Shown one piece after another: positions 26,464 to 34,753 of a stretch of DNA of 64,000 nt. The notes under the pieces are model-generated. The model had not been told where the DNA came from. It searched no databases and saw only the letters and a list, made by a program, of their open reading frames with translations. The position numbers and the translations under genes are program-made. This stretch comes from Brevibacterium yomogidense (GTDB lineage Bacteria; Actinomycetota; Actinomycetes; Actinomycetales; Brevibacteriaceae), in NCBI RefSeq assembly GCF_016107685.1, contig NZ_JABASY010000002.1:620001-684000 (forward strand), in the 5' to 3' direction. Every line of letters starts with the position of its first letter. The first letter of the stretch is position 1.

Positions 26464-28081
26464 GCCGACGAACGACACGACCGGCGCGACCGCGCCCGGC
26501 ACCGACGACACGGTGAAGATGCGGCGCGAGAACGCGATGATGCGTCAGCAGCTGTTCGCCGCGGGGAAGCGCAACGAGACGCTCACGTCGACGCTGCGCA
26601 GCGCCCGGGAGGAGCTCACCCGGATCAAGTCGGAGATCGCGTCGCTGTCGGAACCGCCCAACACCTACGGGACCGTCGTGTCGGAGCCGCAGGGCACAGG
26701 CGACGGGCGGACCGTCGACGTGTTCGCCTCCGGCCGTCGCATGCGCCTGGCCGTTGCACCGGACGTGAGCGACGACGTGCTCGTCCCCGGCGCGGACGTG
26801 CGACTGTCCGAGGGCCTCGTCGTCATCGACCGGGCTGACAGCCGCGGTGTGGGCGACGTCGCCCCGGTCCGCGAGCTCATGCCCGACGGTGAGCGCATCA
26901 TCATCGGTGGGATGAACGACGACGAGCTCGTCTGCCGACTCACACGGGAGCTCGTCGACCGGGGTGTGCGGGTGGGGGACCACGTGCTGGTCGACCGGCG
27001 GACGCAGTTCGCGATCGAGGTCGTCGAGAAGCCGGAGGTCCAGACGCTCCTGCTCGAAGAGGTCCCCGACATCTCGTACGAGGACATCGGCGGGCTCGCG
27101 GCGCAGATCGATCAGATCCAGGACGCCGTCGAAATGCCCTTCGAGCACCCGGAGCTGTTCACGGAGCACGAGCTCAAGCCGCCCAAGGGCATCCTGCTCT
27201 ACGGCCCTCCCGGCTGCGGCAAGACCCTCATCGCGAAGGCGGTCGCCAACTCCCTGTCCGCCCGCAGGGCCGACCTCGCCGCGAAGAGCTACTTCATCAA
27301 CGTGAAAGGGCCGGAGCTCCTCGACAAGTACGTGGGGGAGACGGAGCGTCAGCTCCGCATCATCTTCGCGCGCGCCCGTGAGAAGGCTACGGCCGGATCG
27401 CCCGTCGTCGTGTTCTTCGACGAGATGGAATCGCTCTTCCGCACGCGCGGCACCGGCAAGTCCTCGGATGTCGAGACGACGATCGTGCCGCAGCTGCTGG
27501 CAGAGATCGACGGTGTCGAGTCCCTCGAGAACGTCATCGTCATCGGGGCGTCGAACCGCGAGGACCTCATCGATCCCGCGATCCTCAGGCCGGGCCGCCT
27601 GGACGTGAAGATCCGGATCGAGAGGCCCGACGACGACGCCGCCCGCGACATCTTCTCCAAGTACGTGACCGACCGCCTGCCGCTCCACGCCTCCCTCGCC
27701 GAACAGGGTGTCACGGCCCTCATCGACCGGTGCGTCGAGCGGATGTTCGCACGGTCGCGCGCGAACGAATTCGTGGAGGTCACCTACGCCGACGGACGGC
27801 GAGAGATCCTCTTCTTCGCCGACTTCGCCTCGGGGGCGATGATCCACAACGTCGTCGACCGCGCCAAGAAGCATGCGATCAAGTCCGTTCTCTCCGGTGA
27901 GGGGCGCGGCATGCGCTGGGATCACTTCGAGACTGCCATCGCGGAGGAGTTCGAGGAGCACGAGGACCTGCCGAACACGACGAACCCGGACGAGTGGGCG
28001 CGCATCAGCGGCCGGAAGGGTGAGAGGATCACCCACCTGCGGATGCTCCACACGGGTCAGCAGACACCGACGGCGGTATGA
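26453..28081 (+). CDS. mpa: Proteasomal AAA+ ATPase Mpa/ARC, lacking the GQYL tail
   Basis: The 542-residue ring ATPase binds Pup through its N-terminal coiled coil (about 20-70). Two OB subdomains (about 75-215) and one AAA domain follow: Walker A GPPGCGKT near residue 251, Walker B FFDEME near 322, arginine-finger region ILRPGRLD. It should unfold pupylated proteins for the 20S core. Other proteasome-linked Mpa proteins end in GQYL, which docks on PrcA; this one stops at TGQQTPTAV after [14 protein letters not shown], with TGA at 28079. A missing tail beside intact prcBA genes is odd. Confidence 0.94.
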   Translation: MTNEPTNDTTGATAPGTDDTVKMRRENAMMRQQLFAAGKRNETLTSTLRSAREELTRIKSEIASLSEPPNTYGTVVSEPQGTGDGRTVDVFASGRRMRLAVAPDVSDDVLVPGADVRLSEGLVVIDRADSRGVGDVAPVRELMPDGERIIIGGMNDDELVCRLTRELVDRGVRVGDHVLVDRRTQFAIEVVEKPEVQTLLLEEVPDISYEDIGGLAAQIDQIQDAVEMPFEHPELFTEHELKPPKGILLYGPPGCGKTLIAKAVANSLSARRADLAAKSYFINVKGPELLDKYVGETERQLRIIFARAREKATAGSPVVVFFDEMESLFRTRGTGKSSDVETTIVPQLLAEIDGVESLENVIVIGASNREDLIDPAILRPGRLDVKIRIERPDDDAARDIFSKYVTDRLPLHASLAEQGVTALIDRCVERMFARSRANEFVEVTYADGRREILFFADFASGAMIHNVVDRAKKHAIKSVLSGEGRGMRWDHFETAIAEEFEEHEDLPNTTNPDEWARISGRKGERITHLRMLHTGQQTPTAV

Positions 28082-28121
28082 GCCGCGGCCCGCTGCGGTG
28101 TTCCGCACCGGGCCGCGGACC

Positions 28122-28499
28122 TCAGCGAGCGCTGCGGCCGACCGCCGCGGACGCGATGAGACGCCAGCCCACCAGGGTGACGAAGTTGAGCCCCGCAGCG
28201 ACGATGAGGAACGCCTCGGCGACGGACACGCCGCCGATCGCGCGCAGCACCAGTCCGACGAGGACCGTGACGGCCCACACGCCCGTCCCGGTCGCCAGCG
28301 GTGACAGCGGTCGATCCCAGACGCGGACGAGGAGCCACGCGGCGACGAGTGAGACGAGGAACGGCCAGGCCGTCTGCGTGAGCGCCGTCGGGTCGAAATC
28401 CCGGTAGTGCTGATAGTGCCCGACTGCGACGAACGCGAGCACCAGCACGAGGTCGACGGCGAGGGCAAGGACGAGATGAGATGATTTCTTCGAGGCCAC
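28122..28499 (-). CDS. DUF3054 family membrane protein
   Basis: The 125-residue protein has four predicted membrane helices. The motifs AVGHYQHYRDFDP after the first helix and WAVTVLVGLVLRAIGGVS match the DUF3054 family of actinobacteria; function is unknown. The GTG start is chosen from TACAAT (minus strand, 28506-28511), which ends 6 nt before it. The longer open frame further upstream lacks homology and crosses dop. Confidence 0.82.
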   Translation of the reverse strand: MASKKSSHLVLALAVDLVLVLAFVAVGHYQHYRDFDPTALTQTAWPFLVSLVAAWLLVRVWDRPLSPLATGTGVWAVTVLVGLVLRAIGGVSVAEAFLIVAAGLNFVTLVGWRLIASAAVGRSAR

Positions 28500-28550
28500 G
28501 CCTCGATTGTAGGGGTGACGGCTGAGGAGCCGGCCCCTGGGAGGAGGAGC

Positions 28551-30107
28551 ATGAGCCACGATGCCACTGCCGTGAGCGCGCTGCGCGTCATGGGCGCGGA
28601 GACGGAGTTCGGGATCAGTCAGCCGGGACGCCCCGGTGCGAATCCCATGAGGGATTCCGCGCGTGTCGTCGACGCCTACGCGGCACCACGCGGACTCCGC
28701 TCGGCCCAGAGCTTCTGGGACTTCAGCGCGGAGACCCCGTTGGCGGACGCCCGCGGGTTCCTCATGCACGAGGACGACGCCCACATCAGCCAGCTCACCC
28801 ACCTGCCCGATTCCATGCCGGACGCCCAGTACCTCGCGAACGTCGTGCTCACGAACGGTGCGCGGCTCTACGTCGACCATGCGCACCCCGAGTACTCGTC
28901 ACCGGAGGTTCTCTCCCCCCGCGACGCAGTGCTGTGGGATCGGGCCGGCGACCGGGTCGCGGAGGAGTGCGTCCGCACGCTCGCGACCGGACCGGAGCCG
29001 GTCAACCTGTACAAGAACAACACGGATTCGAAGGGGTCCTCCTACGGGACGCACGAGAACTACCTCGTGCGGCGCGACGTCGACTTCGAGGAGCTCGCGG
29101 AGCGTCTCATCCCGTTCTTCACGACCCGCCAGATCCTCTGCGGGGCCGGCCGCGTGGGCATCGGGCGCAGCGGGGAGGAGCCCGGCTACCAGATCTCGTC
29201 CCGCGCTGACTTCTTCGAGGAGCAGATCGGGCTCGAGACCACTCTGCGCCGCCCCATCGTCAACACCCGCGACGAGCCGCACGCGGACGGTGCCCTGTGG
29301 CGCAGGCTCCACGTCATCATCGGCGATGCGACCCTGGCGGAACCTGCGACCCTCGTGCGCTTCGGTGCGACCGCTCTCGTGCTCGGCCTCATCGAAGAGG
29401 GCGTCTGCCCGGACATCCGGTTCGCCGACCCCGTCTCCGCACTGCAGACGGTGAGCCACGACCTCACACTCACGGCGCAGCTGCCGCTCGAGGACGGCAC
29501 GACGACCACCGCGATCGACGTGCAGCGGGTGTACCTGGACGCGGCACGCACCGCGGCCGGTCCCTCGCCCGACGCAGCCACGGCAGAGGTCCTGAGCGAG
29601 TGGGAGCGCTTCCTCGATTCCCTCTCCCGTGACCCGATGGAACTGGTCGCGGACGTCGACTGGGTCGCGAAGCTCGCGCTCCTCGAGGGGTACCGGACCC
29701 GTGAGGGCCTCGCGTGGGACAGCCCGAAGCTCGCACTCATCGATGTGCAGTACTCCGACGTGCGGCCGGAGAAGGGGCTCTTCTACCGGTTGGAGGCGGC
29801 CGGAAGGATCCGCCGCCTCACCACCGACGAGCAGGTGGCGGATGCGGTGGCGAACGCACCGACCGACACCCGCGCTTTCCTGCGCGGCGGCGCCATCGAG
29901 CGGTTCACCGCTTCCGTCGCCGCAGCCAGCTGGGACTCCCTCGTCCTCGAGCGTGCGGACGGCTCGCTCGTCCGAATCGCCCTGCGCGACCCGCTGTCCT
30001 TCACCCGCGAGCACGTGGGCGGGGCCCTGACGGACGCAGACAGCGCGGACGATCTTGTCGCCCGCCTGTCAGCCCTGCGACCGGCCGACACGGCACCCGG
30101 TCAATAG
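28551..30107 (+). CDS. dop: Pup deamidase/depupylase Dop
   Basis: The 518-residue carboxylate-amine-ligase-fold enzyme converts the C-terminal Gln of Pup to Glu and also removes Pup from targets. The glutamate-rich ATP/Mg site starts at VMGAETEFGIS. The Asp of LYVDHAHPEYSSPE (Asp109) corresponds to the catalytic Asp. NTRDEPHADG and NLYKNNTDSKGSSYGTHENYL are Dop/PafA signatures. ATG 28551 follows GGGAGGAGGAGC. Its TAG stop forms the first bases of a -10 (TAGACT) for pup. Confidence 0.95.
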   Translation: MSHDATAVSALRVMGAETEFGISQPGRPGANPMRDSARVVDAYAAPRGLRSAQSFWDFSAETPLADARGFLMHEDDAHISQLTHLPDSMPDAQYLANVVLTNGARLYVDHAHPEYSSPEVLSPRDAVLWDRAGDRVAEECVRTLATGPEPVNLYKNNTDSKGSSYGTHENYLVRRDVDFEELAERLIPFFTTRQILCGAGRVGIGRSGEEPGYQISSRADFFEEQIGLETTLRRPIVNTRDEPHADGALWRRLHVIIGDATLAEPATLVRFGATALVLGLIEEGVCPDIRFADPVSALQTVSHDLTLTAQLPLEDGTTTTAIDVQRVYLDAARTAAGPSPDAATAEVLSEWERFLDSLSRDPMELVADVDWVAKLALLEGYRTREGLAWDSPKLALIDVQYSDVRPEKGLFYRLEAAGRIRRLTTDEQVADAVANAPTDTRAFLRGGAIERFTASVAAASWDSLVLERADGSLVRIALRDPLSFTREHVGGALTDADSADDLVARLSALRPADTAPGQ

Positions 30108-30124
30108 ACTGTGCCTCACGTGAG
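30105..30124 (+). promoter_or_regulatory. Candidate pup promoter with palindrome at the start site
   Basis: TAGACT (30105-30110) begins with the dop stop codon and would start RNA near 30117. The perfect 10-bp palindrome CTCACGTGAG (30115-30124) covers that point and may be an operator. Confidence 0.45.
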
Positions 30125-30151
30125 ACGACCCGACCTTCGAAAGGTGTCACC

Positions 30152-30352
30152 ATGACGAGCAGCAGTGAACAGGCCCACCGGGACCGCAGCGAGCGGCCGG
30201 ACCTGCCGGAGGACGACGGGCCGGTCGCACCGCAGGCGCAGACCCAGGTCGATGCGACGGCCGTCGACTCGATCCTCGACGACATCGACAGCGTACTGGA
30301 GTCGAACGCGGAGGAGTTCGTGCGGAACTTCGTGCAGAAGGGTGGGCAGTGA
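30152..30352 (+). CDS. pup: Prokaryotic ubiquitin-like protein Pup
   Basis: The 66-residue, mostly disordered and acidic protein ends in the hallmark FVRNFVQKGGQ. The terminal Gln means it must be deamidated by Dop before PafA can ligate it to lysines. Residues about 35-60 (VDSILDDIDSVLESNAEEFV) are the part that forms a helix with the Mpa coiled coil. ATG 30152 is preceded by AAAGG. Its stop overlaps the prcB GTG (GTGA). Confidence 0.97.
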   Translation: MTSSSEQAHRDRSERPDLPEDDGPVAPQAQTQVDATAVDSILDDIDSVLESNAEEFVRNFVQKGGQ

Positions 30353-31173
30353 GCGGTTTCGGTCCGCCGTTCCTCACCTCGACGTCCACGTCGTTCTTCG
30401 ACCTGGTGAGCACTGTGCGACCCGATTCGCTTCCCGTGGTGCACGGCATGCCGCCCTCGCTCACCCCCGAGGGCACGACGGTGCTCGCGTTCCGCACGGG
30501 CAGCGGCGTGCTCATGGCCGGTGACCGTCGGGCGACGGCGGGCCACCACATCGCGAGCCGTCGGATCGAGAAGGTCCACCGGTCGGACGGGACGTCCGTC
30601 ATCGGCATAGCCGGAACCGCGGGGCTCGCACTCGAGCTCATCCGACTCTTCCAGGTTGAGCTCGAGCACTACGAGAAGATCGAGGGCACTCCGCTTTCGC
30701 TCGAGGGCAAGGCGAACAGGCTCGCGGCGATGCTGCGATCGAACCTGGGGCTGGCGATGCAGGGCCTCGCCGTCGTCCCGCTCTTCGCCGGGATCGGTGA
30801 GGGCCCACGGGCAGCGGCGGGGGAGCGGTCGGGACGGATCTTCAGCTTCGACGTGACCGGTGGCAAGTACGAAGAGGTCGACCACCACGCGATCGGTTCA
30901 GGTGCCGGCCCGGCACGCTCCACACTCAAACGACTGTGGCGACCGGGGCTCACGACCGAGGACGGGGTGCGCATCGCACTCGAGTGCCTCACCGACGCGG
31001 CGGACGACGACGCCGCGACCGGAGGACCGGACATCGTCCGCGGCATCGCGCCCCTCATCCGTGTCGTCGACACCGAAGGCGAGCGGCAGGTGCCGGAGTC
31101 CACGGTGCTCGCCGCGGCCTCGGCGCTGGTCGAGGCCCGCATGCGCGGTGAACGCGGAGAGGAGACTCCGTGA
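30349..31173 (+). CDS. prcB: 20S proteasome beta subunit PrcB
   Basis: The 274-residue precursor has a propeptide of 42 residues ending PSLTPEG. Thr43 (TTVLAFRTGSGVLMAGDRR) becomes the catalytic N-terminal nucleophile. Asp and Lys partners lie in AGDRRAT and RRIEKVHR. ATGGPDIVRGIAP near the end is a PrcB signature. It overlaps pup and prcA by 4 bp each, so the three are translated in step. Confidence 0.97.
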   Translation: MSGFGPPFLTSTSTSFFDLVSTVRPDSLPVVHGMPPSLTPEGTTVLAFRTGSGVLMAGDRRATAGHHIASRRIEKVHRSDGTSVIGIAGTAGLALELIRLFQVELEHYEKIEGTPLSLEGKANRLAAMLRSNLGLAMQGLAVVPLFAGIGEGPRAAAGERSGRIFSFDVTGGKYEEVDHHAIGSGAGPARSTLKRLWRPGLTTEDGVRIALECLTDAADDDAATGGPDIVRGIAPLIRVVDTEGERQVPESTVLAAASALVEARMRGERGEETP

Positions 31174-31826
31174 CCGTTCCCTTCTACGTCCCACCCGAGC
31201 AGCTCATGAAGGACCGGGCGGAGTTCGCCCGCAAGGGGATCGCACGAGGACGCCCCGTGCTGGTGCTGAGCTGCGTGGACGGCATCCTCCTGCTGGCGGA
31301 GAACCCGTCCTCCTCGCTGCACAAGATCGCGGAGATCTACGACCGGATCGGCTTCGCCGCAGTCGGGAAGTTCAACGAGTTCGAGGGCCTGCGGCAGGCC
31401 GGTGTGCGGTACGCGGACCTGCGCGGCTACTCGTACGACCGCGGTGACGTGAGCGCCCGGGGACTCGCGAACGCCTACGCGCAGACCCTCGCCGGAGTGT
31501 TCACGACGGAGCAGAAGCCGTTCGAGGTGGAGCTCGTCGTCGCGGAGCTCGGCGTCTCACCGGACGACGACCGTCTCTTCCGCCTGTCCTTCGACGGCTC
31601 CGTCTCCCACGAGCGCGGGCACATCGCGCTCGGGGCGGGAGCGGAGACGATCAGCAGGAAGCTCGTCGAGGTCGACGTCCTCTCACTGGGACTCGACGAC
31701 GCGATGCGGGTCGGTCTCGATGCCATGGAGCTGACCGATGCACCCGGTGCACAGGTGGAGGCCGCGATCCTCGACCGCACCGTCGACACCCACCGCACGT
31801 TCCGCCGACTAGAGGGAGACTCATGA
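31170..31826 (+). CDS. prcA: 20S proteasome alpha subunit PrcA
   Basis: The 218-residue non-catalytic alpha subunit has the N-terminal gate and H0 helix segment FYVPPEQLMKDRAEFARKGIARG. The body LAENPSSSLHKIAEIYDRIGFAAVGKFNEF is nearly invariant among PrcA proteins. It is shorter than the M. tuberculosis subunit because the long C-terminal tail is missing (ends RTFRRLEGDS). GTG start overlaps prcB, and its stop overlaps pafA (ATGA). Confidence 0.96.
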   Translation: MTVPFYVPPEQLMKDRAEFARKGIARGRPVLVLSCVDGILLLAENPSSSLHKIAEIYDRIGFAAVGKFNEFEGLRQAGVRYADLRGYSYDRGDVSARGLANAYAQTLAGVFTTEQKPFEVELVVAELGVSPDDDRLFRLSFDGSVSHERGHIALGAGAETISRKLVEVDVLSLGLDDAMRVGLDAMELTDAPGAQVEAAILDRTVDTHRTFRRLEGDS

Positions 31827-33298
31827 CCCGCATCTACGGCCTGGAGACCGAATACGGGATCGCGTACACGGCGGGGGAGTCGCGCCGGCTGGGCCCCGAG
31901 GAGGTCGCCCGCTACCTGTTCCGCCCGGTCGTCGAATGGGGCCGGTCCTCCAACGTCTTCCTGCCGAACGGCTCCCGCCTCTACCTCGACGTCGGTTCGC
32001 ACCCCGAGTACGCGACGGCCGAATGCGACCGGCTCACCGATCTTGTGGCGCAGGACGCCGCCGGGGATGCGATCCTCACGGATCTGCTCGGCCGCGCACA
32101 GACCGCACTCGAGGCCGACGGCCACGACGGACGCGCACACCTCGTGAAGAACAACACGGACGCCCAGGGCAACTCGTACGGCAGCCACGAGAACCTGCTC
32201 GTGCGCCGGTCGATGGACTTCTCCCACCTCACCTCCGTGCTGCTGCCGTTCCTCGTGACCCGTCAGCTCATGGTGGGCGCGGGCGCGCTCATCCCGTCCC
32301 GCCCCAGCTTCCAGGCGCCTGTCGCGGAGACGAATCGCGCCGCGCCCCAGTCCGAAGCAGCAGCGGGACCGCCGGCCGGCTCGGGCTCCCGGGTCTTCGG
32401 CCTCTCCGCACGGTCGGACGTCATGTGGGAGGGGCTGTCGTCGGCGACGACGCGGTCGCGCCCCATCATCAACGCGCGTGACGAACCGCACGCGGATGCA
32501 GAGAAGTACCGGCGCCTGCACGTGATCGTCGGCGACTCGTCGATGCTCCAGGCGACGACAGAGCTGAAGGTGGGCACCGCGATCCTCGTGCTCGACCTCA
32601 TCGAGGCGGGCGTGCCGATGGGGGACCGCTCGCTGAGGCACCCCATCCGTGACATCCGTGTCGTGGCGCGCGACCTCACGGGGCGCACCGCTCTGGAACC
32701 CGCGGCGGGCGGCACCACGAGCGCGCTCGCGCTGCAGAAGGTGTACCTCGAGCACGCGGCGGCACTCGTGGACCGCGGCGACCACTCGCTGGGCGACGAC
32801 GCGACGGCCCACCGGGTGGTCGACCGGTGGCGCCGCATGCTCGAAGCGCTCGAGGCCGGCGACGTGTCGCCGATGGCCGGCGAGATCGACTGGGTGCTGA
32901 AGAAGACGCTCATGGACCGCTACCTCGCGCGCAGCGGGGCCGACTGGGACGACCCCCGCCTCACGCGGCTCGACGTCGCCTACCACGACATCACTCCGGG
33001 CGTGGGCCTGCTGGGGCCGCTCGCGGCGTCGGGGCGCACGACGAGCATCGTCACCCCGGAGCAGGTCGCCCAGGCGCGGGACCATCCGCCCGCCACCACG
33101 CGTGCCGCCCTGCGGGGACGCTTCGTCGAGGCCGCGCACGCGGCACGCCGCGACTTCACGGTCGACTGGGTGCACCTGCGCCTCAACGACCAGTCGCACC
33201 GCGCCGTCGTGCTCAAGGACCCCTTCGATCCGGTCAACGACCGTGCGGAAGCGCTCATCGACGCCCTCCTCGAGGAAGCACCCAGTCGGAGCGTCTAG
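31823..33298 (+). CDS. pafA: Pup-protein ligase PafA
   Basis: The 491-residue enzyme ligates Pup-Glu to substrate lysines. It has ETEYGIAYT at residues 6-14, the catalytic Asp56 in LYLDVGSHPEYATAECD, NNTDAQGNSYGSHENLL and SSATTRSRPIINARDEPHADAEKYRRLH. It is about 40 residues longer than mycobacterial PafA. The extra part is an Ala/Pro/Gly-rich insertion at about residues 158-193, between the LVTRQLMVGAG and VMWEGLSS segments. The TAG stop doubles as the start of a -10 hexamer. Confidence 0.95.
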   Translation: MTRIYGLETEYGIAYTAGESRRLGPEEVARYLFRPVVEWGRSSNVFLPNGSRLYLDVGSHPEYATAECDRLTDLVAQDAAGDAILTDLLGRAQTALEADGHDGRAHLVKNNTDAQGNSYGSHENLLVRRSMDFSHLTSVLLPFLVTRQLMVGAGALIPSRPSFQAPVAETNRAAPQSEAAAGPPAGSGSRVFGLSARSDVMWEGLSSATTRSRPIINARDEPHADAEKYRRLHVIVGDSSMLQATTELKVGTAILVLDLIEAGVPMGDRSLRHPIRDIRVVARDLTGRTALEPAAGGTTSALALQKVYLEHAAALVDRGDHSLGDDATAHRVVDRWRRMLEALEAGDVSPMAGEIDWVLKKTLMDRYLARSGADWDDPRLTRLDVAYHDITPGVGLLGPLAASGRTTSIVTPEQVAQARDHPPATTRAALRGRFVEAAHAARRDFTVDWVHLRLNDQSHRAVVLKDPFDPVNDRAEALIDALLEEAPSRSV

Positions 33299-33301
33299 GA
33301 T
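33296..33301 (+). promoter_or_regulatory. -10 element overlapping the pafA stop codon
   Basis: TAGGAT starts with the pafA TAG stop and would begin RNA near 33308, about 23 nt before the lipoprotein GTG with its GGAAGGA site. Confidence 0.4.
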
Positions 33302-33330
33302 CGCCCCGATACCCATCGGAAGGAACACCT

Positions 33331-34284
33331 GTGAAGAAGACCGTGCTCTCCGCAGCGACGGCAGCCGTGCTCATGCTGTCGGCGTGCAGCGCTGACGAGG
33401 CGGATCAGACCGCTCCCTCGCCCACGGCGGACGTCACGCCCGCTGCGACCTCGCTCGACGAGGTGACGGTCGAGGGTGAGCCGGGCGAGGAGCCCGCCAT
33501 CACCTTCGACGCACCGCTCGTCATCGACGACACGGCGACCTCCGTGGTGTCGGAGGGTGACGGCGACACCGTCGAGGAGGGCCAGCAGGTCTCGGCGAAC
33601 ATGACGCTCGTGTCCGGCACCACGGGCGACGTCGTCGAATCGTCGTACGAGAGCGGCTCGCCGTCCGGGTTCCCGACGGACACGGAGCAGATCAACGAGG
33701 GCCTCTTCGAGGCGGTCGTCGGCCAGACGGTGGGCTCCCGTGTGCTCCTGGCGCTCAACGGCGCGGCCTCCGCCGGTCAGCAGGCGGAGACACTCGTCTA
33801 CGTCATCGACATCGAGGGCGTCGAGGACATCCCGGAACCGCTCGAGCGGGCCGACGGCGAGGAGAAGTCCCTCCCGGACCACTTCCCGGAGGTCACGATC
33901 GACGACGCGGGTGCGCCGTCGATCGCGCAGCCGGAGGGCGACGCCCCTGCGGAACTCGAGGTCGCCACCGCGATCGAGGGCGACGGGCCGGAGGTCGAAG
34001 AGGGACAGAACGTGTCCGTCCACTACACGGGCTGGCTGTGGGACGACGCGTCCGAACCGTTCGACAGCTCCTGGGAGCGCGGGGACGAGTTCGTCGTCCA
34101 GGGCGTCGGCGCCGCACCCGTCATCGACGGCTGGAACGAAGCGCTCGTCGGCCAGAAGGTCGGTTCGCAGATCGTCGTCGTCATCCCGCCCGACAAGGGC
34201 TACGGGGAAGCCGGCTCCCCGCCGAACATCCCCGGCGGTGCGACGCTCGTCTTCGTCATCGACATCCTGTCGGCTGTCGGCTGA
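33331..34284 (+). CDS. Lipoprotein with two FKBP-type peptidyl-prolyl isomerase domains
   Basis: The 317-residue exported lipoprotein has signal peptide VKKTVLSAATAAVLMLSAC with the lipobox Cys at residue 19. A degenerate FKBP-like domain (about 60-165) is followed by a good FKBP domain (about 205-317: VSVHYTGWLWD, VIDGWNEALVGQKVGS, PPDKGYGEAG). It should act on secreted proteins at the outer membrane face. GTG 33331 follows GGAAGGAACACCT. It pairs with the cytoplasmic FKBP gene next to it. Confidence 0.9.
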   Translation: MKKTVLSAATAAVLMLSACSADEADQTAPSPTADVTPAATSLDEVTVEGEPGEEPAITFDAPLVIDDTATSVVSEGDGDTVEEGQQVSANMTLVSGTTGDVVESSYESGSPSGFPTDTEQINEGLFEAVVGQTVGSRVLLALNGAASAGQQAETLVYVIDIEGVEDIPEPLERADGEEKSLPDHFPEVTIDDAGAPSIAQPEGDAPAELEVATAIEGDGPEVEEGQNVSVHYTGWLWDDASEPFDSSWERGDEFVVQGVGAAPVIDGWNEALVGQKVGSQIVVVIPPDKGYGEAGSPPNIPGGATLVFVIDILSAVG

Positions 34285-34361
34285 CCCCTGCCCGGCCGGC
34301 ACAGCCCGGCTGACCACCACCCACCATCAGTGCGACACCCCCACTCGAAGGAGAACCCCTC

Positions 34362-34742
34362 ATGACGAAGCAGAAGCCCGAGATCGACTTCCCCGGCGAC
34401 ACCGCCCCCACCGACCTGGAGATCACCGACGACGTCGTGGGCACCGGTCCCGAGGCGAAGGCCGGCGACACGGTGGCCGTCCACTACGTGGGCGTCGCCC
34501 ATTCGACGGGGGAGGAGTTCGACGCCTCCTACAACCGGGGCACTCCGCTCCAGTTCAAGCTGGGCGTCGGCATGGTCATCCCCGGCTGGGACCAGGGCGT
34601 GCAGGGCATGAAGGTGGGCGGCCGCCGCACCCTGCGCATCCCGTCGCACCTGGCCTACGGCCCGAACGGCGTGCCCGGCACCATCGCCCCGAACGAGAGC
34701 CTCGTCTTCGTGTGCGACCTCGAAGGCGTCGCCGGCGCCTGA
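34362..34742 (+). CDS. FKBP-type peptidyl-prolyl cis-trans isomerase, cytoplasmic
   Basis: The 126-residue single-domain FKBP has VAVHYVGVAHSTGEEFDASY, GMVIPGWDQGVQGMKVGGRR and IPSHLAYGPNGVPG, all active-site segments. No signal peptide is seen. ATG follows GAAGGAGAACCCCTC. Small FKBPs of this type commonly follow pafA in actinobacteria. Confidence 0.94.
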   Translation: MTKQKPEIDFPGDTAPTDLEITDDVVGTGPEAKAGDTVAVHYVGVAHSTGEEFDASYNRGTPLQFKLGVGMVIPGWDQGVQGMKVGGRRTLRIPSHLAYGPNGVPGTIAPNESLVFVCDLEGVAGA

Positions 34743-34753
34743 CCGTCCCGCGG

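Noticed and set aside
26294..28591. Long minus-strand frame opposite mpa (765 codons)
   Set aside because: Antisense to the AAA+ ATPase and running into dop; no motif, and the only real minus gene inside is the short DUF3054 protein in its own frame.
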